Shown one piece after another: positions 8,210 to 17,000 of a stretch of 64,000 bases of DNA; positions within the stretch are counted from its first letter, which is position 1; every line of letters starts with the position of its first letter. The stretch is from Chitinophaga eiseniae. Its GTDB lineage: Bacteria > Bacteroidota > Bacteroidia > Chitinophagales > Chitinophagaceae. The DNA lies in assembly GCF_012641265.1 (NCBI RefSeq), contig NZ_JABAHZ010000014.1, positions 47,687-111,686 on the forward strand, in the 5' to 3' direction. The translations under genes were made by a program, and so were the position numbers. The notes below the pieces were generated by a model. That model saw only the letters and a list, made by a program, of their open reading frames with translations. It searched no databases and had not been told where the DNA came from.

Positions 8210-8656
8210 ATGGATTACAAAATTAAAAAAGCAGGTTTGGAAGACTTAAACGATGCCGCGGAATTATTCAACCTGTACCGGATTTTTTACCGCCAGGCCG
8301 ACGATTATGAGAAATGTAAGCAGTTCATACGGGAAAGGCTGGACAATGAGCAGTCCAATATTTTCCTCGTTTATGTGGAGGATAAAGCAGTGGGGTTTGT
8401 GCAGCTGTACAAGATGTACCATTACATTAAACTGGCAAAGCAGTGGTTATTGAGCGATTTGTTTGTTCATCCCGATTACAGGGGGAAAGGGTTATCTGTT
8501 GCCCTGATAGATCGTAGCAAGCAATGGTGCAACGAAACGGAAGCTTGCGGTTTGATGCTCGAAACTGAAAAGATAAATGATATCGGTAATAAACTCTACC
8601 CTCGTTGTGGATTTGAATATGATGGGTTGCACAACTATTACTACTGGTGGAAATAA
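8210..8656 (+). CDS. GNAT family N-acetyltransferase
   Basis: This 148-aa cytosolic protein would transfer an acetyl group from acetyl-CoA to an amine; the acceptor is unknown. The acetyl-CoA binding segment is LLSDLFVHPDYRGKGLSVALID, with the expected beta4, R/Q-x-x-G-x-G/A-like loop (here RGKGLS) and following helix. The C-terminal part, GNKLYPRCGFEYDG, is the usual GNAT motif B with the 'Y...GF' pattern. The length is normal for a single-domain GNAT. It is divergent from the DHFR-like gene, with a hairpin directly after its stop. Confidence 0.9.
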   Translation: MDYKIKKAGLEDLNDAAELFNLYRIFYRQADDYEKCKQFIRERLDNEQSNIFLVYVEDKAVGFVQLYKMYHYIKLAKQWLLSDLFVHPDYRGKGLSVALIDRSKQWCNETEACGLMLETEKINDIGNKLYPRCGFEYDGLHNYYYWWK

Positions 8657-8665
8657 AACAGGGAA

Positions 8666-8689
8666 TGGCGAAACGATGTCGTTTCGCCA
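8666..8689 (+). terminator. Hairpin after the GNAT gene
   Basis: An 11-bp perfect inverted repeat (8666-8676 with 8679-8689) starts 10 nt after the GNAT stop. There is no long T-run, so termination may be weak or depend on Rho. Confidence 0.55.
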
Positions 8690-8879
8690 CTCTTGCGCCA
8701 TAAGTCGGTTAGTGTTTGAAATGAACCAACCAGGGCAAATAGCATTTGCGCCGGGTTTATTAATAATGAAAATTGTTTATATGGACTTGTGATATCCCGA
8801 AATAAAATTTGGATGATTGGAGTTTAATATTGTTATATTTAACATTGTATTCACAAACCGATGTTACTTTTGGCGGCTC

Positions 8880-9440
8880 ATGACTGCTAATCATACAGAT
8901 GATTTACAACTACTTGCCCGCATAAAAGTGGGGGAATCGCGGGCATTTGATCTGTTGTTCGTGAAGTATTATTCCAACTTGTTGCATTTTAGCAAGTCAC
9001 TATTGCCTTATCCGAGTGATGAGGCGGAAGATGTTGTATTGGAAGTATTCCACCAGTTCTGGCGAAACAGGGATACCATCAACATACATTCCTCTCTCTC
9101 CGCCTTTCTATACGTTTCTGTTAAAAACCGTATATACGATTATCGCCGTAAGTTGAAGCTCAATACACCGCTGGAAGATATTCACGGCGATACCATGGCC
9201 AGCCAGGAAGGCCCTGACCATACCTTAAATTATAAAGAGACAGCCGAAAATATTGAGAAGCTCATCAGGTTACTACCTGAACGGATGCAGCTGATCTTCC
9301 GGATGAATCGGGAAGATGAACTCAGCTACCAGGAAATTGCAGACCTGCTGGAGATCTCCATTAACTCTGTCAAAACACAGATGTACCGCGCCATCAAATT
9401 CTTAAAGGAAACCTACCGCTTCGACAGCTCCGTTGTCTAA
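8880..9440 (+). CDS. ECF RNA polymerase sigma factor (FecI-like)
   Basis: This 186-aa ECF sigma factor opens a surface-uptake operon. Region 2 includes DEAEDVVLEVFHQFWRN and region 4 includes the helix-turn-helix LSYQEIADLLEISINSVKTQMYRA. The ATG at 8880 gives the usual Bacteroidota N-terminus (MTANHTDDLQLLARIKVGES); the frame is open 63 nt further upstream, but that would add an untypical leader. A FecR-type anti-sigma gene follows, then an STN-containing SusC receptor. By analogy with FecI/FecR/FecA systems, substrate binding at the receptor would be signalled through FecR and release this sigma to transcribe the operon. Confidence 0.92.
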   Translation: MTANHTDDLQLLARIKVGESRAFDLLFVKYYSNLLHFSKSLLPYPSDEAEDVVLEVFHQFWRNRDTINIHSSLSAFLYVSVKNRIYDYRRKLKLNTPLEDIHGDTMASQEGPDHTLNYKETAENIEKLIRLLPERMQLIFRMNREDELSYQEIADLLEISINSVKTQMYRAIKFLKETYRFDSSVV

Positions 9441-9469
9441 AAAAATATTTTTTTTCGTTGTCATGATTT

Positions 9470-10504
9470 GTGATTGTTCTTTCGTCTTATAGTAAAAGGA
9501 CGTATAAATTGAGAGAACAAGAACTTTACCTGTTGGTCACCAGGTACCTGTCGGGACAGACCAGCGACGCGGAGAATGCCTGGCTGATGGACTGGATGGC
9601 GGCGGATAAGCGTAATCAACAAGACTTTGACGAAATAAAAAGAGTGTGGCAGGAGCATCAGCGAACTACCGACGAACAGGTAGGGCAGGCATTATCTGTT
9701 TTGCGGGCGAGGATTGCAGCCGATGAACAACGTCCTGCGCCGGTAAAATCCAAACGGGTACAACTATATTGGTTTGCGGCAGCAGCCGGCATATTGGGTA
9801 TGGTACTTACTACCTGGTACCTCTTTACACCTAAGCCTACCAACCATTTGCTTTCTTTAAAAGTTGTTACTCGCCCGGGTGAGAAAAAGACCATTGTGCT
9901 GGAAGACAGTACCAGGGTGATATTAGGACCCGAAAGTGAACTTTCCTATCCAGCAGCTTTTGATAAACACAACAGAACCGTATCGGTAAAAGGACAGGCC
10001 TACTTCGAGGTAAGCCAGGCGCCTCATCAGCCGTTTGTGGTAGAAACTTCCCTATTATCTGTGCAGGTATTGGGTACCCATTTCAATGTACAGGCAGATC
10101 CGAAAGCGCCCGCCAATACCGTGGCTTTGCTGGAAGGTGCGGTTAAAGTAAAACTGAAAGGAGAGAAAACTTATCTGCTCAAGCCGGGGCAGGAGATCTC
10201 CGTGGATAGTCACACTAATCAAATAGCGTTAAATCCCCTGGATTCCACGTCGGTATTGGGATGGCAACAAAATGTGCTGGTATTTAAAAATGAAGAATTC
10301 GGCAGCGCTGCTGCAAGGATAGAAAAAATGTACGGTGTAAAGATTGTCTTTAATAATGGAGAAGCAGCAGCAACACATCTCTATGCACAATTTAAAAATG
10401 AACCGCTGGACGCTGTAATGGCTGCCATCTGTACTTCCGGTGTGCTGACCTACCGCCAGCAGGGCGACACTATTTATGTGAATATGAAGAAAGGAACTAA
10501 ATAA
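9470..10504 (+). CDS. FecR-domain anti-sigma factor
   Basis: This inner-membrane protein has a cytosolic sigma-binding N-terminus, one transmembrane helix (LYWFAAAAGILGMVLTTWYL, about residues 97-116) and a periplasmic FecR domain (GEKKTIVLEDSTRVILGPES onward), with a typical C-terminal secretin-like tail. It would hold the adjacent sigma factor inactive until the STN domain of the SusC partner signals. The start is unclear because no ATG is suitable: GTG at 9470 gives 344 aa, while TTG at 9509 gives the more typical N-terminus REQELYLLVTRYLSG. Stop and frame are certain. Confidence 0.88.
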   Translation: MIVLSSYSKRTYKLREQELYLLVTRYLSGQTSDAENAWLMDWMAADKRNQQDFDEIKRVWQEHQRTTDEQVGQALSVLRARIAADEQRPAPVKSKRVQLYWFAAAAGILGMVLTTWYLFTPKPTNHLLSLKVVTRPGEKKTIVLEDSTRVILGPESELSYPAAFDKHNRTVSVKGQAYFEVSQAPHQPFVVETSLLSVQVLGTHFNVQADPKAPANTVALLEGAVKVKLKGEKTYLLKPGQEISVDSHTNQIALNPLDSTSVLGWQQNVLVFKNEEFGSAAARIEKMYGVKIVFNNGEAAATHLYAQFKNEPLDAVMAAICTSGVLTYRQQGDTIYVNMKKGTK

Positions 10505-10507
10505 AAA

Positions 10508-10553
10508 ACCGGTATCTACGAAATGCCGGTTATCGCTATCAAATTGTTGGAAT
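10508..10553 (+). repeat. Hairpin repeat copy 1
   Basis: Stem ACCGGTAT / ATGCCGGT (10508-10515 with 10523-10530) with loop CTACGAA is followed by a conserved tail to 10553. It lies directly after the FecR stop. A second copy with the same loop and tail begins 157 nt later, before susC. Confidence 0.75.
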
Positions 10554-10664
10554 GTACATGTATCTGGCGCAGGCGCCAATTGAATTTAACTACCACCTAA
10601 ACGACTAAAACTTATTGCAACATGAAGACTATGTAAGCCGCTACCAGGTATGAGTTAAAAAGAA

Positions 10665-10712
10665 ACCGGCATCTACGAAATGCCGGTCGGATCGCTATTA
10701 AATTGTTGGAAT
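10665..10712 (+). repeat. Hairpin repeat copy 2, before susC
   Basis: Perfect 8-bp stem ACCGGCAT / ATGCCGGT (10665-10672 with 10680-10687) with loop CTACGAA is followed by the same tail as copy 1, ending 24 nt before the susC start. It has no T-run, so an RNA attenuator, processing site or stabilising hairpin is more likely than a plain terminator. Confidence 0.75.
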
Positions 10713-10735
10713 CTAATTAACGAATTTGCTAATTT

Positions 10736-13700
10736 ATGAAAAAAAAGAGTTATCCTGTATCTCTGATTTTACGTCTTTGCAGACTTTTAACAGTTATTGT
10801 ACTTTTTTTGTGTACCCAGCAAGCATGGGCTGCAAACAGGGTCGGAAATTTGCAGGACCTGTCAAAGGTAAAATGCTCGCTGGCTGCGGTGAATATGCCA
10901 CTCAGCGATGTATTTGACATACTGCAAAAACAAACTGAATTTAATTTTATCTGTGTAGACAATACCAGGTTGCTGACAAGAAAAGTTAACCTGGTGAAGC
11001 GCGATAAAAGCCTTGCCATCATCCTCGATGAAATTGGCCAGGAGTTAAGCTTCTCTTATCGCCTTTCCGGCCGTCAAATCATCATCGAACCTTTACGCAC
11101 GTCTGCCGCAGCGGCCCCAGCACCTGCACCCCGCCTGGTAAAAGGGCATGTAACAGACGCAAAGAAGGTAGGCCTTCCCGGCGTATCGGTGCTCATTAAA
11201 GGTACCCACACTGGTACTATCACCAGCCAGGAAGGTGATTTCTCCATCAAAGCCAGTACCGGCGACATACTCGTTTTCAGCTTTATTGGCTTCCTGGTAA
11301 AGGAAGTACCCGTAGGTGACGGCGATAAGTACGACGTACAATTGGAAGAAAACTCCAAAGGCTTATCAGAAGTGGTAGTAACCGCTTTGGGTGTAAAGAA
11401 GGAGAAAACCAAACTAGGCTACGCTGTGCAGGAAGTACAGGGCGAAAGCCTGGTGAAAGCGCGTGAACCCAACCTGGTTAACTCCCTTACCGGTAGGGTA
11501 GCGGGCTTGAATATTAAGAACTCCACTGACTTATTCCAGGACCCGGGCATATCATTGCGCGGTCGTAAGCCATTGATCGTGATCGACGGGGTACCTGACC
11601 AGACAGCCGATTTCTATAAGGTAAATGCCGATGACGTAGAAAGCATGACCGTCCTGAAAGGCGCCAGCGCTTCTGCGCTGTATGGGTCTATTGGCCAGAA
11701 CGGCGCTATTATGATTACTACCAAACGTGGTAAAGGCAAAACATTAAGCGTAGAGATCAATTCCTCCACGCAACTGCAACCCAGCTTTATCCGTATTCCT
11801 AACGTGCAAACCGTTTACGGTGCAGGCTTTAAAGGAAAGTATACGTATGTGGATGGTTCCGGTGGCGGACCTGAAGGTTCGGGCTGGATCTGGGGACCCC
11901 GGCTTGATCAGCGGGATCCCAGCACGCCAAGCGGGTATTTCGAAACCCCGCAATTCAATAGTCCTATTGATACAGCAACCGGCAAACGTATTCCGCTGCC
12001 ATTCATCTCCCGTGGTAAAAATAATGTGAAGGACTTCTTCAACACCGGCGTGGTGGCGAGCAACACCATCAGCATCATGCAAAGCTCCGATAAAGGATCT
12101 TTTCGTGCCTCTGCTTCACATATCTATCAAAAGGGGATTGTACCTAATACTGGTTTGAACAACAGCTCATTTACAGTAGCCGGTAACTACAAATTATCAG
12201 ATGCGTTAACCATGGATGCGCGGTTGAGTTATAATAAACAGTATACCGACAACTTCCCTGAAACCGGCTATGGTCCTACCAACTACCTCTATAATCTTGT
12301 ATTATGGACGGGCGCGGATGTAAGTGTAAAAGACCTGCGCAACTATTGGATGCCGGGTAAAGAGGGCATTCAGCAACGTAACTACAACAACTCCTACTAC
12401 AACAACCCTTATTTCCAGGCATATGAATACCTGCGTGGATACAATAAGGATAATACTTTCGGCTCCCTGAACCTCTCGTATAAGATCAGCCCTGAGTTTT
12501 CAGTACAATTCAGGAATGGTATCAATACGTATGGTCTTAACCGTACCTATAAGGAGCCTAAGAGTTACATCGGCTATGGCAACAAGTCGCGGGGCCAGTT
12601 TACAGTAGCAACACAAAACTACTTCGACATTGCTTCTGACCTCATTGGCGACTATAACCATACCTTCTCCAGCAAGTTCAAGATCCATGCACAACTTGGC
12701 GGATCGAACTATTATCGTAACTACAAGTGGGGAGATGCCAACACAGATGGTTTAACTGTTCCGGGTTTCTATAGTCTAAGTAATTCTGCCAACCCCGTAC
12801 AGGCCGAAAACTTTGTGGAAGAGAGAAGGACCAGCAGCGCATATGGGGTGATCGACCTCGAATTCCTGAACGCGATCTACCTTTCTGCTACCGGAAGAAA
12901 TGACATCATCTCCACTTTACCAACAGAAAATAATAGCTTTTTCTATCCATCTGTCAGCGCTGCTGTAGTCATCTCTCAACTGACTAAGCTGCCATCATGG
13001 ATTACTTTTCTGAAGGTGAGAAGTTCCTGGTCGAGAGTATCCAGCGCTACGCTCAACGATAACAGTTATACCTATAGCTACCTGCCTTCTTTCAATAAAG
13101 GTACTATCTGGAATAACGTACCCTCTTTAACTTATGGAAATGCCCTGCTAAACAAAATGTTGATTCCGCAAACATCGGACAGCTGGGAAGCCGGCGTAGA
13201 TGCGAAGTTCTTCAACAGCCGGATTGGCATAGAAGCTACCTACTACCAAACCCGTGATTATAATAATATCGTTTCCGTACCAATGTCTGTTTCCAGTGGT
13301 TACAATAGCCAGCTGGCTAATGGTAATGTGTACCAGCGCAAAGGAATAGAGCTGGCGCTGACAGGTTCTCCAATACGGGGTAAAGCATTCAGCTGGGATG
13401 TGGCGGTCAACTTCAGCAAATACCGTCGTTACCTGAAAGAGATCTATGGCAATGCGGAAACACTGGACTTCCTGCGGGTAGGTGATCGCACCGACAAGAT
13501 TTTTACAGGTGTATATCAGAAAGACCCGCAGGGTAACATCATCTATGGCAGCAATGGTTTTCCTTTGAATGATGCCTTCTCCCGTTTTATTGGGTATAAT
13601 GATCCTGACTGGACTTATGGTATGGAAAACAGCTTTACCTATAAGAACTTCACGTTTAAATTCCTGGTTGATGGCCGTATCGGCGGTATGATGTATTCCA

Positions 13701-14170
13701 CCACCAATCAGAAGATGTGGTGGGGTGGTACGCATCCGGGCACAGTAAATCATTTCCGTGATGAGGCGAATGAAGGCAAATCTACCTATGTGGGTAAAGG
13801 GGTAGTGGTAACAGGCGGTGAGGCAACCTACGACAGCTATGGCAACATCGTGAAGGATACCCGTACGTTTGCGCCTAATACCAAAGCGGTGAATTATATC
13901 GACTATATGACCAACACCAGCAATGGCGCCAACAATAACTACAATTATTTTTCACAGACTTTCCTGAAACTCCGTGAGGTAACGCTCACTTATCAGTTCC
14001 CATCGTCGTGGCTGCACAGGTCATTTATTAAAGGTGCTACCGTATCCTTTGTGGGCCGCAACCTGTTGCTGTTCTCAAAAATGCCGAATGTAGACCCGGA
14101 TCCGGCTGCGGATAACCTGCAGACACCATCTACACGCTCTATGGGTATCAATTTTAATATTAAGTTTTAA
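10736..14170 (+). CDS. SusC/RagA-type TonB-linked outer-membrane receptor with STN domain
   Basis: This 1144-aa outer-membrane transporter imports an oligosaccharide or other large nutrient with SusD and TonB. In order: a signal peptide ending near residue 32; an STN secretin-like signalling domain (about 45-115); a carboxypeptidase-regulatory-like domain (VKGHVTDAKKVGLPGVSV, about 135-205); the plug domain with the SusC signature (VVVTALGVKKEK); and a 22-strand barrel ending in an aromatic-rich tail NFNIKF. The STN domain fits control through the upstream FecR/sigma pair. SusD follows at once. The substrate is unknown; the phosphodiesterase-like gene in the same unit hints at a phosphorylated or nucleotide-like ligand. 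Confidence 0.93.
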   Translation: MKKKSYPVSLILRLCRLLTVIVLFLCTQQAWAANRVGNLQDLSKVKCSLAAVNMPLSDVFDILQKQTEFNFICVDNTRLLTRKVNLVKRDKSLAIILDEIGQELSFSYRLSGRQIIIEPLRTSAAAAPAPAPRLVKGHVTDAKKVGLPGVSVLIKGTHTGTITSQEGDFSIKASTGDILVFSFIGFLVKEVPVGDGDKYDVQLEENSKGLSEVVVTALGVKKEKTKLGYAVQEVQGESLVKAREPNLVNSLTGRVAGLNIKNSTDLFQDPGISLRGRKPLIVIDGVPDQTADFYKVNADDVESMTVLKGASASALYGSIGQNGAIMITTKRGKGKTLSVEINSSTQLQPSFIRIPNVQTVYGAGFKGKYTYVDGSGGGPEGSGWIWGPRLDQRDPSTPSGYFETPQFNSPIDTATGKRIPLPFISRGKNNVKDFFNTGVVASNTISIMQSSDKGSFRASASHIYQKGIVPNTGLNNSSFTVAGNYKLSDALTMDARLSYNKQYTDNFPETGYGPTNYLYNLVLWTGADVSVKDLRNYWMPGKEGIQQRNYNNSYYNNPYFQAYEYLRGYNKDNTFGSLNLSYKISPEFSVQFRNGINTYGLNRTYKEPKSYIGYGNKSRGQFTVATQNYFDIASDLIGDYNHTFSSKFKIHAQLGGSNYYRNYKWGDANTDGLTVPGFYSLSNSANPVQAENFVEERRTSSAYGVIDLEFLNAIYLSATGRNDIISTLPTENNSFFYPSVSAAVVISQLTKLPSWITFLKVRSSWSRVSSATLNDNSYTYSYLPSFNKGTIWNNVPSLTYGNALLNKMLIPQTSDSWEAGVDAKFFNSRIGIEATYYQTRDYNNIVSVPMSVSSGYNSQLANGNVYQRKGIELALTGSPIRGKAFSWDVAVNFSKYRRYLKEIYGNAETLDFLRVGDRTDKIFTGVYQKDPQGNIIYGSNGFPLNDAFSRFIGYNDPDWTYGMENSFTYKNFTFKFLVDGRIGGMMYSTTNQKMWWGGTHPGTVNHFRDEANEGKSTYVGKGVVVTGGEATYDSYGNIVKDTRTFAPNTKAVNYIDYMTNTSNGANNNYNYFSQTFLKLREVTLTYQFPSSWLHRSFIKGATVSFVGRNLLLFSKMPNVDPDPAADNLQTPSTRSMGINFNIKF

Positions 14171-14181
14171 TGCGCTGGTTT

Positions 14182-15636
14182 ATGAAAAAAATCGTCTTTA
14201 TATTATTAAGTATCCTTGTCATACAGTCGGGATGTAAAAAATTCAGCGAATTCCAGACAGACCCTAACAAGTCCACCATCGCTACGCCCGACCTGTTATT
14301 GAATGCGATCATACAGAATGCTTTTCAGTCAACCACCATCGGTGCTGCGCTGGCGTGCCGGCAGATGGTGTATACGGATGCGGCTAACGCCAACCAATAT
14401 TATGGCTGGAACAGAGCGGGCTTTGATACCTATGGCAGCTTACGCCAGGTGCTGAAGATGGAGCAGGCGGCCACCGCACAAAGCAAACCTGAATACCAGC
14501 CGTTAGCCAAATTTTTCCGCGCCTGGTATTTCCTGCAACTTACCCAAACCTTTGGCGATGTGCCCTATTCCAGCGCACTGAAAGGAGATGATGGGATAGG
14601 AGCCCCTGCCTACGACAAACAGGAGGATATTTATCTCAATATCCTGAACGACCTGAATGCGGCCAATAGCCTCATTGCTGCAGGCACTACCGCTGTGCAG
14701 GGTGATATTCTCTATAACGGTAACATGCAGCAATGGAAACGCGCCATCAATGCACTGTCGTTGCGTGTATTGATGAGTTTATCGCTGAAGGAAGGAAAGT
14801 CTAAAATTGACGTGAAAAAGCGTTTTGCAGATATCGTGAACAACCCCGCTACTTATCCGCTACCAGCGGGCAACGATGACAATGTGGCTCTGAAGTTCTA
14901 CGACCTGCAGGGGAACCGCTATCCGTACTTCAATAACAACGACTTACAAACGGCAGATTATATGGAGGAGAGTTTTGTTAATCTCCTGAAAGGGCTCAAA
15001 GATGCGCGGCTATTCAGCTTTGCAGACAAGGCCCCTAAATTCGCCGCTTTACCTGCCACTGATTTCAATGCCTATGGTGGTGCAAAAGCGAGCGCACCGG
15101 TGAATGAAAATAACGCGCGCACCGTTGCGGGAGAGGTGTCTAAAATTAACCCACGGTTTTATAATAACCCGGTAAATGAACAAAGCATTGCCCTGGGATA
15201 TCCGGAGTTGCAGTTCATCCTTGCAGAAGGGGTGCTGAGAGGCTGGATCAGCGGTACGGCTAGCGACTACTACGAAAAAGGCATCCGGGCATCCATGGCT
15301 TTTTACAAGATTGATCAGGCGGCTATTGATAGTTATGTTGCGCAGACCGCTGTAAAGCTATCATCAACCGATGGCTTAGGCCAGGTTATTACACAGAAAT
15401 ACATTGCCGCATTCTTTAACAGTGGCTGGCAGCCATTCTACGAACAACGCAGAACCGGCTTCCCGGTATTTGATGTTTCCGGCGCAGGTATGCTTAACAA
15501 CAATAAAATACCTAAAAGATGGATGTACCCGGAGAGCGAGTTGCAACTGAACAAAGACCATGTACAGGAAGCTGTTACGAACCAGTACCCAGAGGGCGAC
15601 AACATCAATGGCGTCATGTGGCTGATTAAACCATAG
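14182..15636 (+). CDS. SusD-like outer-membrane lipoprotein
   Basis: This nutrient-binding surface lipoprotein caps the preceding SusC. The signal peptide MKKIVFILLSILVIQSGC ends in a lipobox (QSGC). The first residues after it (KKFSEFQTDPNKST) and the TPR-like helical body with a C-terminal NQYPEGDNINGVMWLIKP match the SusD-like_2 branch, as in the SusD at 19.2 kb. An earlier ATG at 14170 overlaps the susC stop (TAATG) and would add four residues before the signal peptide, so translational coupling is likely either way. The length is a little short but complete. Confidence 0.9.
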   Translation: MKKIVFILLSILVIQSGCKKFSEFQTDPNKSTIATPDLLLNAIIQNAFQSTTIGAALACRQMVYTDAANANQYYGWNRAGFDTYGSLRQVLKMEQAATAQSKPEYQPLAKFFRAWYFLQLTQTFGDVPYSSALKGDDGIGAPAYDKQEDIYLNILNDLNAANSLIAAGTTAVQGDILYNGNMQQWKRAINALSLRVLMSLSLKEGKSKIDVKKRFADIVNNPATYPLPAGNDDNVALKFYDLQGNRYPYFNNNDLQTADYMEESFVNLLKGLKDARLFSFADKAPKFAALPATDFNAYGGAKASAPVNENNARTVAGEVSKINPRFYNNPVNEQSIALGYPELQFILAEGVLRGWISGTASDYYEKGIRASMAFYKIDQAAIDSYVAQTAVKLSSTDGLGQVITQKYIAAFFNSGWQPFYEQRRTGFPVFDVSGAGMLNNNKIPKRWMYPESELQLNKDHVQEAVTNQYPEGDNINGVMWLIKP

Positions 15637-15702
15637 GGATTTTCATAAATATAAATAGGCTACGCTGCACCCATACCGGTGCAGCGCAGCTGTTAAAACA
15701 GT

Positions 15703-16953
15703 ATGACAATGAATAAATGGACAAAATCACTGGCGATTGTATTCCTGGCTTTTCAGTCTGGCGTATATGCGCAAAATGTTAGAAAAACGGTCTTTGTAAT
15801 TGCAGATGGTATCCCTGCAGATGTAATAGAACGTTTGGAGCTTCCTAACATTAAAAGGATTATCAGCGACGGTACCTATACCCGGATGCATGTGGGAGGC
15901 GATAAAAGTTCGTACAATGAAACGCCCACTATTTCTGCAGTTGGCTACAACAGCCTGTTGACCGGCACCTGGGTGAACAAACACAATGTGCCCGATAACG
16001 ATATAACGGCGCCGAATTACAACTATCAGCACATTTTCCGCCTGTTTAAAGCGCAGTACCCTGGTAAAAAGACGGCGATATTTTCCAGCTGGCAGGACAA
16101 CCGTACCAAGTTAGTCGGCCATGAGCTGCCCGAAGCAGGCAACGTAAAGATGGATTATTATTTTGATGGCTATGAGCTGGATACCATCCACTATCAGCAT
16201 GATAAAGCACATCAGTTCATGCACCGCATTGATGAAAAAGTGGTAGAGGAGGCGACGGCCACCATCAGGAAAAATGCACCGGACTTATCATGGGTGTACC
16301 TGGAATATACGGATGATATGGGGCATATGCACGGCGACAGCCCTGAATTTGAAGCCGCTGTTAAAATGCTGGATGCACAGATGGGCAAACTGTATGATGC
16401 TATTCAGTATCGTAAGAAACAGTTTAAAGAAGATTGGCTGTTAATGATCACTACGGATCATGGCCGGGACGAGAAGACCGGCAGGGGGCATGGGGGACAG
16501 TCGCCGCGCCAGCGAACCACCTGGATGGTAACAAATTACAAGCCGTTGAATGCTTATGCTACCCGCTACCAGCCGGCTATCGTGGATATCATGCCAACGA
16601 TCAATCGTTATATGAATATTAAGGTGCCATCCGACGTGCAGCGGGAAATTGATGGTACACCACTCATTGGGAAGGTATCTATCTCCCAGGCGCTGGTTAA
16701 CAGCGTGCAGGGACATCTTGATATTACCTGGAAAGCGTTGGAGCCGGCAGGGAACGTGAAGATCTGGTTGACTACCACCAATGATTTTAAAGCAGGTAAG
16801 GCAGATCAATACCACCTGGTAGGCGAAGTGCCGGTAACCAGCCAGCATGCCTGGATTGATGTTAAAGATTATCCTTCGGATTATTACAAGATAGTGCTGG
16901 AAGCCCCGGAAAATACGTTGAATCAGTGGATAACAAAGGAGACTAAAAAATAA
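15703..16953 (+). CDS. Exported alkaline-phosphatase-superfamily phosphodiesterase/nucleotide pyrophosphatase
   Basis: This 416-aa protein has a signal peptide (cleavage near VYAQ, residue 24) and is probably periplasmic. It belongs to the type I phosphodiesterase / nucleotide pyrophosphatase family of two-zinc enzymes. FVIADG places a metal-binding aspartate at D35, TPTISAVGYNSLLTG gives the nucleophile region (T76 or S78 by position), and LMITTDHGRDEKTGRGHGG supplies the later metal ligands. It would hydrolyse phosphodiester or phosphomonoester bonds of an imported compound. It lies 66 nt behind the SusD gene, in the same direction, so it is probably part of the same regulon. Confidence 0.85.
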   Translation: MTMNKWTKSLAIVFLAFQSGVYAQNVRKTVFVIADGIPADVIERLELPNIKRIISDGTYTRMHVGGDKSSYNETPTISAVGYNSLLTGTWVNKHNVPDNDITAPNYNYQHIFRLFKAQYPGKKTAIFSSWQDNRTKLVGHELPEAGNVKMDYYFDGYELDTIHYQHDKAHQFMHRIDEKVVEEATATIRKNAPDLSWVYLEYTDDMGHMHGDSPEFEAAVKMLDAQMGKLYDAIQYRKKQFKEDWLLMITTDHGRDEKTGRGHGGQSPRQRTTWMVTNYKPLNAYATRYQPAIVDIMPTINRYMNIKVPSDVQREIDGTPLIGKVSISQALVNSVQGHLDITWKALEPAGNVKIWLTTTNDFKAGKADQYHLVGEVPVTSQHAWIDVKDYPSDYYKIVLEAPENTLNQWITKETKK

Positions 16954-16958
16954 GATCT

Positions 16959-16987
16959 TAATTCGGGGCGCACTGCGGCCCGAATTA
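16959..16987. terminator. Hairpin terminator between convergent genes
   Basis: A 9-bp stem TAATTCGGG / CCCGAATTA (16959-16967 with 16979-16987) lies between the end of the phosphodiesterase gene and the end of the convergent AraC gene. Confidence 0.65.
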
Positions 16988-17000
16988 TAATATCATTGCC

